A stretch of DNA of 64,000 nt from Drosophila miranda (lineage: Eukaryota > Arthropoda > Insecta > Diptera > Drosophilidae): the NCBI RefSeq assembly GCF_003369915.1, contig NC_046673.1, forward strand, positions 8,416,001-8,480,000, read 5' to 3'. Each line of letters begins with the position of its first letter. Position 1 is the first letter of the stretch. A program made the translations under genes and the position numbers. The notes under the pieces are model-generated. The model was not told the origin of the DNA and did no database searches. It worked only from the letters and a program-made list of their open reading frames with translations. Shown here in pieces: positions 32,563-45,012 of the stretch.

Positions 32563-33372
32563 ATGACCGGCGGAATACTTGCGGGAAAGGTGGCATTGGT
32601 CACAGGTGCATGTCGCTCAGTTTTGCAACAAATTTGTTCTTTGATTCATACCCCGTGTATTGCAGGCGCCGGATCTGGTATTGGGCGTGCCACCTGCCGT
32701 CTGCTGGCCCGCGATGGTGCCAAGGTAATCGCCGCCGATCGCAATTTGCAGTCTGCCCAAGAGACGGCCAAGGAGCTGGGAGCAGGACGATCTGCGGCTC
32801 TGGAGGTGGATGTCTCCTCCGCCAAGAGTGTCCAGGGAGCCGTTGCCGAGGCGCTGCTGAAGTTTGATCAGGCCCCCAGCATCGTGGTCAACTCGGCGGG
32901 CATAACACGGGACGGCTACCTGTTGAAGATGCCGGAAAGGGACTTCGACGACGTGTACAGCGTCAACTTGAAGGGCACTTTTCTCGTCACCCAGTACTTT
33001 GCCAAGGCCATGATCGAACAGAAGCTGGAGGGCGGCAGCATTGTTAACCTCTCGAGCATTGTGGCTCGCATGAACAATGTGGGACAGGCCAACTATGCGG
33101 CCACCAAGGCTGGAGTGATCTCCTTCACGGAGGTGGCCTCCAAGGAGTTCGGCAAGTTCGGCATCCGCGTCAACTGCATCCTTCCCGGCTACATTGACAC
33201 ACCCATGGTGGCCGTAGTTCCGGAGCCGATCAAGCAGGAGGTGGTACAGCGCTGTCCGCTCGGGCGCATGGGCAGGCCTGAGGAAATCGCTGAGGTTATT
33301 GCCTTTTTGGCCTCCCAGAAGGCAGCCTATGTCAATGGCGCAGCCATTGAGGTCACTGGCGGCCTCAAGTGA
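32563..33372 (+). CDS. CG3603: Short-chain dehydrogenase/reductase (CG3603-like, HSD17B8/FabG type)
   Basis: Exons 32563-32605 and 32666-33372, 249 aa. The intron (60 nt, CACAG|GTGCAT ... TATTGCAG) splits the cofactor loop; after joining, VTGAGSGIG gives the TGxxxGxG Rossmann motif. Other SDR hallmarks: an NSAG motif after the fourth strand (usually NNAG), a catalytic Ser in IVNLSSIVA, YAATK as the YxxxK pair, and a PGYIDTPM loop. The length of about 250 aa is normal for classical SDRs. FabG/HSD17B8-type enzymes reduce 3-oxoacyl thioesters or oxidise hydroxy-steroids with NAD(P); which applies here is not visible. No mitochondrial presequence is obvious. The identification with D. melanogaster CG3603 rests on remembered sequence type and its position beside rst. 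No TATA box, unlike the secreted genes, which suits a housekeeping enzyme. Confidence 0.9.
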   Translation: MTGGILAGKVALVTGACRSVLQQICSLIHTPCIAGAGSGIGRATCRLLARDGAKVIAADRNLQSAQETAKELGAGRSAALEVDVSSAKSVQGAVAEALLKFDQAPSIVVNSAGITRDGYLLKMPERDFDDVYSVNLKGTFLVTQYFAKAMIEQKLEGGSIVNLSSIVARMNNVGQANYAATKAGVISFTEVASKEFGKFGIRVNCILPGYIDTPMVAVVPEPIKQEVVQRCPLGRMGRPEEIAEVIAFLASQKAAYVNGAAIEVTGGLK

Positions 33373-34096
33373 TCCAGGAGCTAGGGGGTAGAGCTAAAAC
33401 TTTGCATTTATTTGTTATAACACCATTCAGAAGTTGCATTCTTAATAGAACTGACCTTCTGATGACCTAACAAGGGCGTAATCTCTTAATAGAATGAAGA
33501 TACAGCAGCTCCCACTTCCCACCTGCCACCTGTTGCGGCCCTGCTCCCATTGGAACGAACATGATCGTTGCATCGCCACCTATAGGCGAGCTTCTGTGTT
33601 AGTTGTAGAGCTTTCCAAACTACAGACAAACTAACCGACTGTTAACAGCGCATGCTTCTCTCTAGCGAACAGCACTGTTATACAACTTGCATCTTAACAG
33701 TGGTGTTTTCTGTTGAATTTTTGACTGCGTAGCATGAAAGATCAAAATTTATTATTTTAACTACTTTTAAAACATGAGTTTAAGCCGGAAAGGGGGGGTC
33801 AAATTTCCCCCAGTGTAGACCATTAAAAAATAGGATGTTTGATGTTTGTTCTACCTATAATAGTCTTACCTATAATAGTCTCCGGAATACTCCAGGATAA
33901 GTACGCAGAGGACACCATGCTGTTTTTTTTAATAAATAAACTTAATTACAATGTTGCAATTGTATTTATTATTATTATAATAATATTCCAAATATATATT
34001 TTCGTTCGTTTTTGAACAATTTCATGAATCTTGCATACTTTTAGGCTACATTGAAAATAAGAGGAAAAATTGGTACATATGTATGTAGACCTGCAG

Positions 34097-34124
34097 TACA
34101 TATGTACATATATGTACATATGTA
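34097..34124. repeat. 28-bp perfect palindrome of TACATATGTA units
   Basis: The stretch reads identically on both strands and is built from overlapping TACATATGTA words; related copies flank it at 34075-34085. Confidence 0.8.
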
Positions 34125-37115
34125 TGTAATATGTAATAATAGTATTTATTCGCTTGGGATGAGAATCATAATAAGGTTAGCAGATCGGATACCAGGCCAA
34201 AACGCAGTCTTCTTTCCGCCCAACCGACCGAGGGGCGCTGCTGCTTGACGCGCGACGCATATAACCGAACTGGTCGAGTACAACCAGGAAAGATATATGT
34301 ATAAATTTTAGACCAATATTTGAGGACTCGAAATTATAGCTAAATTGAACTAAAAGTGATAAGAATGCATTCTAAATACAAATACTAATACATTCTAATT
34401 ACGGAAAAGGTGTGCTAGTTTTAGTAAGTGAAGAGGAGGAAGGGTGGCTGAATTGCTGAATATTTAGGCTCTTATTTGAATGGTTCAAGCCCAATTCCAT
34501 CAGGACCTAGTGATTGAGGATCTACTTACCACGCGATGGGCTGAGACTGTTGATTGTGTATGATGGTAGGATTGTTCTTATTGCACGAGAAACATTCCTA
34601 TTAGACGTCTGAAGTCAAACTCTCTCTCTCACTCTCTCTCTTTGTCGCTGTCTCTGTCTCTGGGGGCCTTGAAACCACCTTGATTGTTTCGGTCGGGCCC
34701 CCGTATCCATCGAAAAACGCGACCCCGACCCGACCGAGCGACCATTCAACCACAAAAGGACCATCGAAGTGGGAAATGGAATTCGTGACACGGCTTGTTG
34801 TGGTCATTGGGGTGGCACGGGGTCCTTTTGCGGAGGGTTTTCGAATGGGGTGTGGGTTGTGGGGTGTGTGGAACCACCGAAATGTACAATATTAATATAT
34901 TTCACAATTCCCCAGCTGCTAATTAACTCAGTTGGAAGCGTACACATGCACACACATGCACACAGATACAAAATACCCACACATACATAAATACAAGGCT
35001 GTCAACCGACACATATGTTTGGGGAAGGTGGTGGAGGGGCAGGGGTGAGTGATGAGGGGTAGCTGCAGAGGGGATCCTGGGCTGTGGTCGTGCGTGCAAT
35101 TTAAATAATGAAGACATTTTATTAATTCAAGAAATTCAACTCTCCCATACTTGAATACGGCCCAGGCCCGCACACCCATAGATACTTCCGTACACAAACA
35201 TTGACATATTCATAGACACATATACACACACCACACACCACACACACATAGCCACACACACGCGTAGAGTAGCAATTACAGCGGCAGCCCAACATTAAGC
35301 AACCTCCCACCACAGAAAACTTTCCAGGCATTTGGGGCTATGGCCCGAACCTAGCAACCACCCAGCCACCAAGCAAGCCCACACACCCCTTCTTTCCGAA
35401 TGGCTTTCTAGTGCGCTTCCCATTTCCCATTTCCCATTTCCCTGCTTCGTTTTTAGTGCATAGTGAAAAACAAAACATTTGCTAATCATATGAAGGGGGG
35501 CAAAGTTCTAGCAAAGCCTCAACCTCACTCTCTCTCTCTCTCTGTCTCTGTCTCGTTCCGCCAAGCTCAGGCCATCTCTTTCCACCACGCTGTGGCCGTC
35601 TCTTTCCAGCAATTAACAACGCAGTGCGACACAAGTAGCGACGACAAGCCAACACTTGAGCCGTAAACCAGCCCCACACGACCCCAGGAAGGACCCCACA
35701 ATCCTCCCACCTTACCACACCACAGCACACACCAGGCCCACATTCAACACAACCGACTACCGACCCAAGACCAGGACCAGACCCACTCCATGGTTGGAGC
35801 CCTGGCACTTGCCATATCTCATGTTAATGAAATCGTAACTCTTCGTGCGCCTCGTGTCCGTTTTTTGTCCCCTCTTTTCTGTCGCCCCTGCCCAAGGATG
35901 ACTCCCCTAAAAAGATACAAAGAGAAAAGCTGAGGTGGCTCCGAGAAGGATGGCTCCTCAGATCGCACGAATTCACCGGACAATGGAAGAGGGGAGAGGT
36001 ATGGGATTGGTTGGGGATTGCTTTGGGATTGGTTGGGGAGAAGAGAGTTCTTCCCACTGAAAAGCAGCAGGGCTATGGAGGACGAGCAGGCAGGAAGTCG
36101 TGTGCGAACAAAAGGTGCCACAAAAGAAACCTACCGCCTGTCAACGCTTCGAACAGTAAATACTCTGAAGGTGTACGGATTGATAAGCACAAATATCTGT
36201 ACAGCTCTGAGACAGTTTTGTAAAAACGAGGAGCAGAATCATGGTAGTCCCCCCTCGATAGCTTTCACTGCAGCTCACATCCATCTCTGTTCTTGTGTGC
36301 GATCTCAAGAGAGTCTTTTAGGAAGGAAAATGTCTTTTATTTCGAAGGCGAATTTCCATGGATGGTTCTGCCTTGAGAGCTTTCACTGTGCCCCATCGCC
36401 CCATTCTTTTCGGCCTTTCTTCGTGAGTATTGTGCGGCCTGCGATCTCACGTGTGTGCGTCCAGCCCAGGTTTCAGGTGTTCTCCCCCGAACAGCATTCC
36501 AGCAACAAAGAAATGCTAATTAACACAGCTAACCGCAATTGCAACTTCCTTCTGACTAAGTGCACGTATGACCCACCCCCACTCCATGCCACTCAATTCC
36601 CAACCTTTTCCAGGCCCACCCCCAGCACCCCCAGCACCCCCAGCCCCCCAGCATGTGTGACAGCTTCGAGGGTCGCTCTGTGACAAAGGGCAACTAATTT
36701 AGTTTAATGGACGTCGTGCGCGACTTTGTTGCCACAGCCGCAGAATTTCTTGCGGCCAACTCTCGGCCCCGAGAGCGGGTGGCTTGGTGGCCAAGTGGGG
36801 TGGCTCTGTGGGTGGCGCCGGGTGGCACAGAGCCACCCTTACGCACTCTCATTAAGCATTTTTAGTCGAGCTTAGCGAGCCGTTTGTTTGCATTGTCAAC
36901 TCTGACCCACCAACTCCGAGAGAGAGAGAGAGCTGGAAGTTCGACTCCGACTGGCCATAAATTAACACACATGGTGCGGTGGTGGTGGTGCTGCTGGTGG
37001 CTATGGTGGCCTGCCAACATTTTAATTTCACTTTTGTTTGTTTGATTTTTGGCTTTTTGCAGTTTGCTCGACAGTTGGCCATGGCCAGGCCAACTCAACT
37101 CCCTTTCCGGCCAAG

Positions 37116-37145
37116 TCCGGTCCGGTCCGGTCCGGTCCGGTCCGG
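37116..37145. repeat. (TCCGG)6 pentanucleotide repeat
   Basis: Six perfect TCCGG units. Confidence 0.95.
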
Positions 37146-37328
37146 CCTGTCTATATCCCTGCCCATGTCCTGGCTCAAATTAAAAATGTTTTTCCCCGCT
37201 TATTTGTCTTTGGACTTGGGGACTACCCGACAGCCATTTGTTGCTGTTGGCCGCGCGCTTTGATGTCAAATTCCGAATGATTTTCCCCACTTGGTTGGGT
37301 TTTGGTTTTTTTTTTTTTTTCAATACAT

Positions 37329-37334
37329 TTTATT
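37329..37334 (-). terminator. rst: Possible distal poly(A) signal of rst
   Basis: AATAAA on the minus strand (TTTATT on plus), about 1.9 kb beyond the rst stop codon. Using it gives a long, AT-rich 3' UTR. Several other AATAAA-like words lie in between, so the true site is uncertain. Confidence 0.3.
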
Positions 37335-37705
37335 TAATTTTTTTCGTGTTTAACTTTGTGTGTGTGTGTTTTATTGTTTTTGTTTTTTGTTTTTAGCTTA
37401 TTTGTTTTTATAATTTTCATTCTGTATAGGTAAAAACACTTATATTTGTTTGTCGCTTAATTGACAAGCGCGATATCCACAAATACACGGATCTATGATA
37501 AATATAGAGAAACTAAACTGAACTTGGGGGAACGGGAATTACAGGAATTGCAGGAATTACAAGAAATACAAGAATTATACACGTCTGCTGGATGATTACT
37601 TCGAATTGTTCATTTATCAAAATATAATGCTTAGGGTCTATGCAAAAAAATTATTTGTATATATAGTATGTATGAATGTAAATACTATGTATGTATAGCT
37701 ATATC

Positions 37706-37743
<38 letters not shown>

Positions 37744-39227
37744 GGTGTATCATTATGTAGATGTGTGTGGGTGTGTGTGTTTGTTTAAGCTACAACTAGG
37801 ATTAGTAGACCGTTATACACTTAGAAGTACACTTAGAACAATTGAACTGACGAATTGAATACATGTTCTATCCTCTATCTCTTAGTTGCTGCTAGCATGG
37901 GCGCTGTCTCGAGAGTGTGTGGGCGTGTCATAAGTTAAGGCGACTGTCGAAGATCTAACATCTATCATTTGTATATTCTCTATCGGCATATCCTTATATC
38001 GAAATACTTATCTTCATACGTTTAGTTATAGCTCCAAAAAAAAATATTACAAATTATATTAATAAATTTAAATTGTTTTGTTTTTTAAATGTAATTGATG
38101 AGAGCGCCGTGTCAGGGTCTCGGCTGGCTCTCGACTTAAATACTATCAGGTACTTTGGCATTTTTTTTCCCTTAAACACTATCCATTCAACTGAATTACT
38201 GTCTGTCTGTATTTCTATATATATTTAGATTATATAGATCCATTTAAACATATATAATTGAATTTTGTTTCTGCTTCTCTACATTTTTATATATACTCGT
38301 ATATATTGTTGATTTTTTTTTGTGGCACTTCCTGGGCATTTGTTTAAGGCTTGGAAAATGGTTAAGACTATTATTATTGGGTCGAAGGAGCAGCCAGATA
38401 GAAACAAACTCAGATAATTTCATGCTAAAGCTAATAGATAAAAGATAGATCATATGAAGTAGAATATATAGGCAAAAGATATAGGTAAAGAAGTGAAAGA
38501 TTGGACCTGAAAGCTGGTATATATGTATGTAAAAGATAAATTGATTGGTAGGTATATCTGAAAGATGTGTGTTTGATTATTATTCCATCTTCATTTCCAA
38601 ATGGCATTAAATGATGAACCCTTAACAAATGCCCTCGCAGTGCCGTTAATCCCTTCGCTGCGCGGAAAACTCAACAGGTGCCCCGGCAGCCAACAGTTAA
38701 TGTATTTTTTTAAGGCGTTTCTTAACACTCTCCCTCTCTCTCTTTCCTTCGATAGTTGTAAATGCCTAACACTGATTCTTTGAAGCTTAGTCTCTGTTTA
38801 GATAGAACTGCGCTTAGCCTAGATTGGAAAACCGAAGCAGAAAGCACACTACGGTTTCGAAAAAGATCATTCCCTCTGCTAAAGCTAAAGTACATTCCAT
38901 TATTTTCCAGTGGGCTAGGCAGGATACCGATTAGAAAACGAAGGGTCAACTGGATGTCAGGGGGGGTGTGGTTTACCTAAGCCTAGTCATACAATTACGA
39001 TCAGATGTGTGTGTGTGTGAGCTCTTTCTAAGCTAAATCTTTAAGTTACTCGTTACTCGATTCGAATTTTTGGTTGCTGAAAATCTTCCAATGGCGCGGA
39101 CGCCCCAATCTTACCCCATTGAACGATCCAGGACAGGCCAGGAGCAGTGCAGAGCGTAGCCCTTGTCCCGTGTCCAGTGTCCCTTGAGATCAGTCTTCGA
39201 GTGGGCTGCTCGATCGCACTACTGCGC
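37335..39227 (-). other. rst: Probable rst 3' untranslated region
   Basis: AT-rich, gene-free DNA directly after the rst stop, with an (AT)n run at 37710-37740 and GT runs near 37761. Treated as 3' UTR because no other gene claims it. The distal end is a guess. Confidence 0.4.
37710..37740. repeat. (TA)n microsatellite
   Basis: Thirty-one bases of uninterrupted TA. Confidence 0.95.
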
Positions 39228-42200
39228 TTAGACCGCTGTGGGGGGCGGCAGCAGCGAGGAGTTGGAGGAGCGCAAATAGGGATTACCGTAGATGGCGCTG
39301 TACCGCGGATCCACGCTCAAGGCCATCGAGCTGGGCACCACCACGTGGGTGGTGGTGGCAGTGCTCTGGTTGCTGCAGCTGCCATTGGGCGAGGAGCTCA
39401 CCACAGAGGCCGTCGTCGACTGCAGACTGGGCAGACCGTTCTCCTGGCGTATCTCCCGGGATCCGATGATGCTACCCGTCAGACTGCCCCCGCTGCTGTT
39501 CGTGAGGAAGGTCATGGGCAGGCTCTGGCCGGGTGGTTGCTGGTGGTGCGGTGCCTGGTGGCTCTGCTGCTGCTGCTGCTGCTGGTGCTGGTGCTGCTGG
39601 TGGCTCTGCTGCTGCTGAAGTTGCAGCTGGTTCTGGTGATTGTTCTGAAGGATGGTGGAGCTGCCATTGGACTTGGTAGAGCACGTTGTCAGATACTGGG
39701 GCGGTGGGCTGTAGTGGGTGGTGTAGTCGCCATATGGCACATATCCGCCGGAGATGTCCACCTTGAGGTCGCTGTAGTTGGAGGTGCGATCGCCTGGCTC
39801 CATCTTGCAGCTGACTCCTCCGTTCTTGGTGATCTGATGCTCGCTGATCACATCGGCGGGCGGCAGTTTGGTGCGATTCTTGCACTTCAAGTACATCACC
39901 AGGAGGATAATAAGGACCACCAGGAAGACCAAGGCCGATGCTCCACCCACAATTGTCACTAAAAGGGAAACGCTCTCTGTGATGGAAAGGGACGAGAATC
40001 AGCGGAAAGGGGAAACAGGTGCAGCATGAGTAACGGAATAAATATGTTCATAAATATGGTCTATGATTATTTCTGATCTATGGTAATTATAATTCCTTGG
40101 GCAGGCAAAGATGCAAAGTTCTTGGTACTCACTCTTGGCTTGCAGCTGTATCTCGGCCACGTCGTTGCCGTAGTCGTTGACGACAGTGCAGTTGTACTTC
40201 CCGTAGTGGTAGGCCTGGCTGTCCCGGATGATGAGCGTGCTCTTGACCCCGCCGGGCACGGCGTCCACCAGAATGGAGTAGTCATGGCCAGACTCTGAGC
40301 TGATCTCCTGTCCGTTGAACGTCCACGAGACATGACGGGCCCGGGGCACACTGCTGGCAAAGCACTCGATGCGTGCGGTGTCCCCCACCAGGCCGTACTG
40401 CGTCCGCTGGGAGCCGATCGATGGGGATCCCTTCAGGTAGACATAGGCATCCGCTGAGATCTCCGCATAGCCGGGCACATTCACCTTGCAGTAGTAGCGT
40501 CCGGCCGTCTCGTTGCTCACGCTGAAGGTGAGGTTGGTGCTGGTGCCGACAACGCGGTCGCTGGGATGCTGGATCCAGACAATGTCCGGCTGGGGATTGC
40601 TGTCCACCTCGCAGCTGAGGGACACAACGCTGCCGATGTCCGCCTCCAGGGATTGGGGACGTTGCCGGAAGCTGGGGGCATCTGTTGTTGGTGTATGGCG
40701 ATGGGGATGGGGATGGGGATGATGAGGTTTCGTGTGGGCCTCTGTCTGATATAGAGCTCTACTTACAGCTTATGTCCAGGGTTTCGCTATCCTCGCTCTT
40801 GCCCACGGAATTCTGCACCTCGCACTTGACAATGGCATCGTGGAACTTGCGCGTCACATTGCGTATGATCTGCAAAGTGAAACGGAATAGGAGAAGGGGG
40901 GAGATCTGGTTAATAGAGAGCTCCACAGGCAGCCATCTAGCTGGCTAGCTGGCTAGCAAATTGTGGGAACGTTAGGCCTTTCCGGTCCAGACCTAACTGG
41001 TTCCTATAATTGCCATCCGTCCCCGTTCCCGTTCCCGTTCCCGTCCCCGTCCTGGTCTTGGGTAACATTATACAACACAGCAGCAGGCAGCAGGCAACAG
41101 GCAGGCATTTTTATCGCAATAGTTGCTCTAATTATGCGCCTCGCTTCTGGAATGTTGACCAAGACCAAGACCAGGCACCGTCACCGGTCACCGGGCACCG
41201 GCCACCGGTCCCCGAGGAACCATGGGAGCGCCACTTACCATCTCAGTTTTTTGACCGCCTATAATTGGTTCGTCGTTGATGTACCAGCGATAACGGACAT
41301 CGCTGGGATTGGCATCTGCCCGGCACTCGAGTCGCACCTGGGCATGCTCCACAATCCGTTGGTGGGTTCCCATAGAGGAGCCACCAGTCGGGCCTCCTCC
41401 CAACACATTCACCTTGACTTTGGGCGCGTACTTAACCTGTGATGGACAGAAAGAAACGAGAGAAAATCGAAGATGACGTTAGTTTTTGGGGTTAAGTCAA
41501 TCAATCCCACACACACTTGGGGGCTCGAGGGCTTGCCCTGATGTCCCTTCTTTTGGGTTTGACATCTTCGTCAGGGATTTGTCAGCTGTGCACACACCTG
41601 ACACTCAACAGTACGACAAGTTGGGGCCTGCTGATGGGGCCTTTTGTTTCGCCTGGACCATGCCATGCCTCAATTTCACACCCTGATGGGAGATGGCAGA
41701 TGCGAGATGATGACTGGATGGCCTGATGGCCTTCGCCTTTATGCTTGAGCATGAATTAGCCCGTCAGTGTCCATGTCCATGTCCAACACAAAAGCCCCAT
41801 TCAGTGTGCCATTCTGTGCTCCTGGGTTCGGGCTGCATAAATCGGCCTCCGCATCACGTAAAATTGATAGTAGGCTCAGAGCCAAAGAGCCAAAGAGCCA
41901 TAGCCATAGCCCAGCCCAGAGCGTTGACTGCGACGCGTCAGCGTCCATAGATAAGGCAGCCTCATCACCAGGCCCAGGTTCAGGCTCAGGTGCAGGTGCA
42001 GGTGCAGGTGCAGGTGGAGGTCTCTCCACCTCTCGGACATGCAGAAAACTGCAATGTCCTGGGGTGGGCGGAGAGGGGGCATGGCCTCCCCTGTCTGTCT
42101 GTGTGGACAGCATTGCTTTGCTTTGGTTTGGTTTGGGTCTGGGGCTGGGTCTGGGTCTGGGATTCGGGGTTCGTTTGGTTTTCGCTTACCTCGACACGTA

Positions 42201-43077
42201 TTTTCGCCGAGCGATAGGTGCGGTCGGCCGTGTTCTGTGCCTGGCACGTGAAATTCGTGTTGTGGTGCTCCTTTTTCGGTGTGAGCCGGAGCACCGACTT
42301 GGCCGTGTAGCGGCGCAGATCGGGCAGCGGTATCACCGTGTACTCAATGTTATCCGTTAGCACGTTGCCCAGGCCATCAATCCATGTAATCTGCGGGGAA
42401 CGAGGCGGGAATAGAAGGCGGAAGGTGTGTGTGGCAGGTTAGAGCAACGTTTCGACTATGCACATATGCGGCTTGACTTCTGCTGCCACCCGAACAGCAG
42501 GACGACTCACCTCAGCTGCGGGCTTCCCGCCCACAGAGATGCACTCAATCTCCACCTTCCGATCCTCGGTGGCATAGATGACATCGCCCTGGGTAATTTT
42601 CGGTGCCTCCGGCGGCACCAGCACTGTCAGGCCCGCAAATGTCGACCGGATGGCCGGCTGTCCCTCGGGGCCGGGACTCACTTGACACTGGTACCGGGCA
42701 TCGTCGTCCAGCATCACCGGATATATGTCCAGCGAGTAGTCGCCCTCCTCGTCGCTGCCCACCATCGCGTACCGCTCGAAGCCGCTCAGATCGCGGGAGG
42801 TGCCCAGCCCGAAGTCGTCCTTGGTCCATTGGAGGGTGCCCTGCTTGTTGATGACGCGGCAGGGCAACGTAACGCGTGCCCCCACCACGGCCGTCTGGTC
42901 CTGGGGCTCCATGGCGAATCGCTGATTCTGATAGCTCGTAAAGGGCGAGGCATGGGCCGGCAGGACCGTCACTGACGTCAACAGCAGCAGCAGCAGCATC
43001 AGCAACGGCACCGGCACCGGCAGCATCATCGCGAGTGTCTGCATCGTGGGCGGCTGATGTCTCCTCCGTTGCGTCAT
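39228..43077 (-). CDS. rst: Roughest (Rst/IrreC), Ig-superfamily cell-adhesion receptor, six coding exons
   Basis: Minus-strand exons 43077-42511, 42390-42190, 41436-41239, 40869-40767, 40681-40133 and 39976-39228. All have GT/AG borders and the phases agree, giving 788 aa. A second ATG at 43044 would give 777. An acceptor (CTGTCTGTTGCAG) lies 8 nt before the first ATG, so the 5' UTR is split. Domains: signal peptide; five Ig domains (about 50-150, 155-255, 260-355, 360-440, 445-538) with their Cys pairs and YxC motifs; a transmembrane helix (about 545-570); and a cytoplasmic tail with PPADVISEHQ, a Gln/His-rich stretch (about 650-690), SNYSDLKV and the end LLPPPTAV, possibly a PDZ ligand. 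Rst is known to act with its partner Kirre in myoblast fusion, axon sorting and ommatidial patterning by homo- and heterophilic adhesion with Sns/Hbs. The tail Gln/His stretch looks longer than in D. melanogaster. Confidence 0.97.
41017..41052. repeat. (CCCGTT)n repeat in an rst intron
   Basis: Imperfect CCCGTT/CCCCGT hexamers. Confidence 0.85.
41978..42018. repeat. (CAGGTG)n hexamer repeat in an rst intron
   Basis: CAGGTT/CAGGCT units grading into about five CAGGTG units. CAGGTG is itself an E-box; whether any is bound is unknown. Confidence 0.85.
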
Positions 43078-43983
43078 CCGAGTGGCTGCAACAGACAGAA
43101 GGGAGGCAGAAATGCGTTTGCGGTTTAGTTAGGGTTCACTGGGTTTTCTCCTTAAAGTTTACTATGGAGTTTTAAGGTGCTGTATGGCGATTTCCATAGA
43201 AACTTCCACCATTGCATGGCAAAATATATCTACATAATTCTGTTTAAATCATATTCATTCATTTGAATGGGAGCATGTGTGGTATTTTCGAAATTTTTCC
43301 TGTATTTTAATGGTTTTTAGTTTTTATAAATCAAATATATTTAAATCAATTATTTGAATATTTATGTAAAATAAATTAACGGCAGAAATATTTAAAATTT
43401 CAGCGCTTTTTTCTCCACGTGCAGAAATACAACATTCTTGTTTCTTTTTTTTACATTTTTTCGAACGATCTATAACGTATACGGTACGCCAGATGGCCAG
43501 ATATGCAATGCATTCTCTACCGCTTGGATTCATTGCGGATGGATGGATACCGATGGATGGGGGGTCTGTTGCTTTCATTTAGCCTTGTTATCTCTGTAGC
43601 GGATTGGGCTTGCAGCTTGAAGCGAATCGCTTGATTTTGTTGCATTTTTGGCAATCATCAAGCGATTATTATTAAAACCGGAACCCAGTTTGCTCGAGCC
43701 TTGAGCTGGCGCCTTAAAGACCCACCACAAACACAAACAAAACACACACAAAATTGTCTTTTCTTCTTGTTCACATATCTATTTATTTGTTTGTTTGTTG
43801 TGCCTTTTTTATACCCCTTTGTTGGGGTTTCTTTCTGTATGTTTTATTTTTTTTATCGCGTTTCGCGCGTTTTGTTGGACAAATTTGTTGGGGAAACGGA
43901 ACAATTGCTTCAGGGTCTTATTACTTATTATTGCGTTTATTGTGTGCGCCGTTTGCTGTTTTTTCTGTTTTCTGTTTATGTTT

Positions 43984-44004
43984 TCGGTTCGGTTCGGTTC
44001 GGTT
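43984..44004. repeat. (GGTTC)n pentanucleotide repeat
   Basis: Four GGTTC units; a matching GAACC-type tract on the other strand occurs at about 47070-47165. Confidence 0.9.
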
Positions 44005-45012
44005 TGCTGTTAGCGCGCGTGTCTTTTTTAATACTCATTTTTATTTTCATTCGCATTTTATTTGGTTTTATTCATGTTTCTTCAAGCTATCCGGCGGACT
44101 CGGCACTCGGCTCTCGACAGGGCAGGGCCCGCCCCGGAGTACGTGAGCGCCAAAGCGAATTACATTCAAATTAGTCAAAGCAGCTGCTCGAAGGGGGAGC
44201 AAAGAAATAAGACTGGGAGCGGGAGCGGGAGCAGGAGTGCTCCTTCAGAGCGGACGCCACCGCAAAAAGGCTCAAGCCGAGAGGAAAACGGGTTTACGAT
44301 GTGTAAAAATCTTGGTAAATATTCAGCAAAGAATGGCTATGTATGGTATGTAAAACACGAGTATTAAAACCACACAAAAACACAGATATGAAAATGTTCT
44401 AACGAACCGAAAGTGGGTGAATACGATGGCAGGAAGAGGGCGGTGGGGAGGGTAGGTACTCCAGGCCACGGGGGTGCCGAATAGAGGCTAAGGGTTCCGT
44501 TTGGTCTGTGCGGCTGAACCACTCCAAGGGACACTCCAAGAAGAGGCCTGGAAAGGGTGGGGGGGGGGGGTTAAGCCAATGGAAAGCGAAACCAAAAATA
44601 AAGAGCCTTGTGCTTCAGGCCAGATCCAACCAAAAATTCAGTTGACAGGCTTATACTATGTATTTGCTTATCCATAATCCCAGTAACATCTATCCACACC
44701 ACTCTGTTTCATCACCCTGTCCGTAACTCAATCTGAGAGCATGTTCTCACCATTCTGCCACTCACTTCCACTTCCACTTCCACTGACTAGAGCTCCACCG
44801 CTCCACATACAGCTCCACCTTTAGCTCCAGCAAAATGCTGAGCTCTACTCGAGTGCCATTTGGGAGATTTGCTTAATAAATTGCAGCTACAATATATCGT
44901 ATGAAGCACAATCTCAACCAATCAACCGGCACTACCGTGCCCTGCCCTGCCCTGCCCTACCGTATTTATTTAAGCCCGAGGAGCACTGGAAGACCCGCCT
45001 CCACACCTGCTA

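Larger units (their letters stand above)
33373..37328. other. Intergenic between the SDR gene and the rst 3' end
   Basis: No supported gene. 33600-33720 has several TGTTA/TAACA and CAGCACTGTTA words. 33930-34140 is AT-rich with a long palindrome. CT- and CA-rich microsatellites lie at 34619-34660, 35218-35262 and 35525-35555. A chance frame (36076-36683) is open for about 200 codons but has no start context, domain or splice evidence. A TCCGG pentamer repeat lies at 37116. Confidence 0.55.

Noticed and set aside
34436-34510. tRNA-like segment with TGGCTGAATTG and GGTTCAAGCC
   Set aside because: The two words resemble A and B boxes, but no acceptor stem or cloverleaf can be paired.
36076-36683. 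Plus-strand open frame of about 200 codons
   Set aside because: No recognised domain, no promoter or splice context, mixed then Pro-rich low complexity at the end. One frame of this size is expected by chance in 64 kb.
39147-39962. 271-codon plus-strand frame over the rst last exon
   Set aside because: Antisense shadow of the rst cytoplasmic-tail exon.
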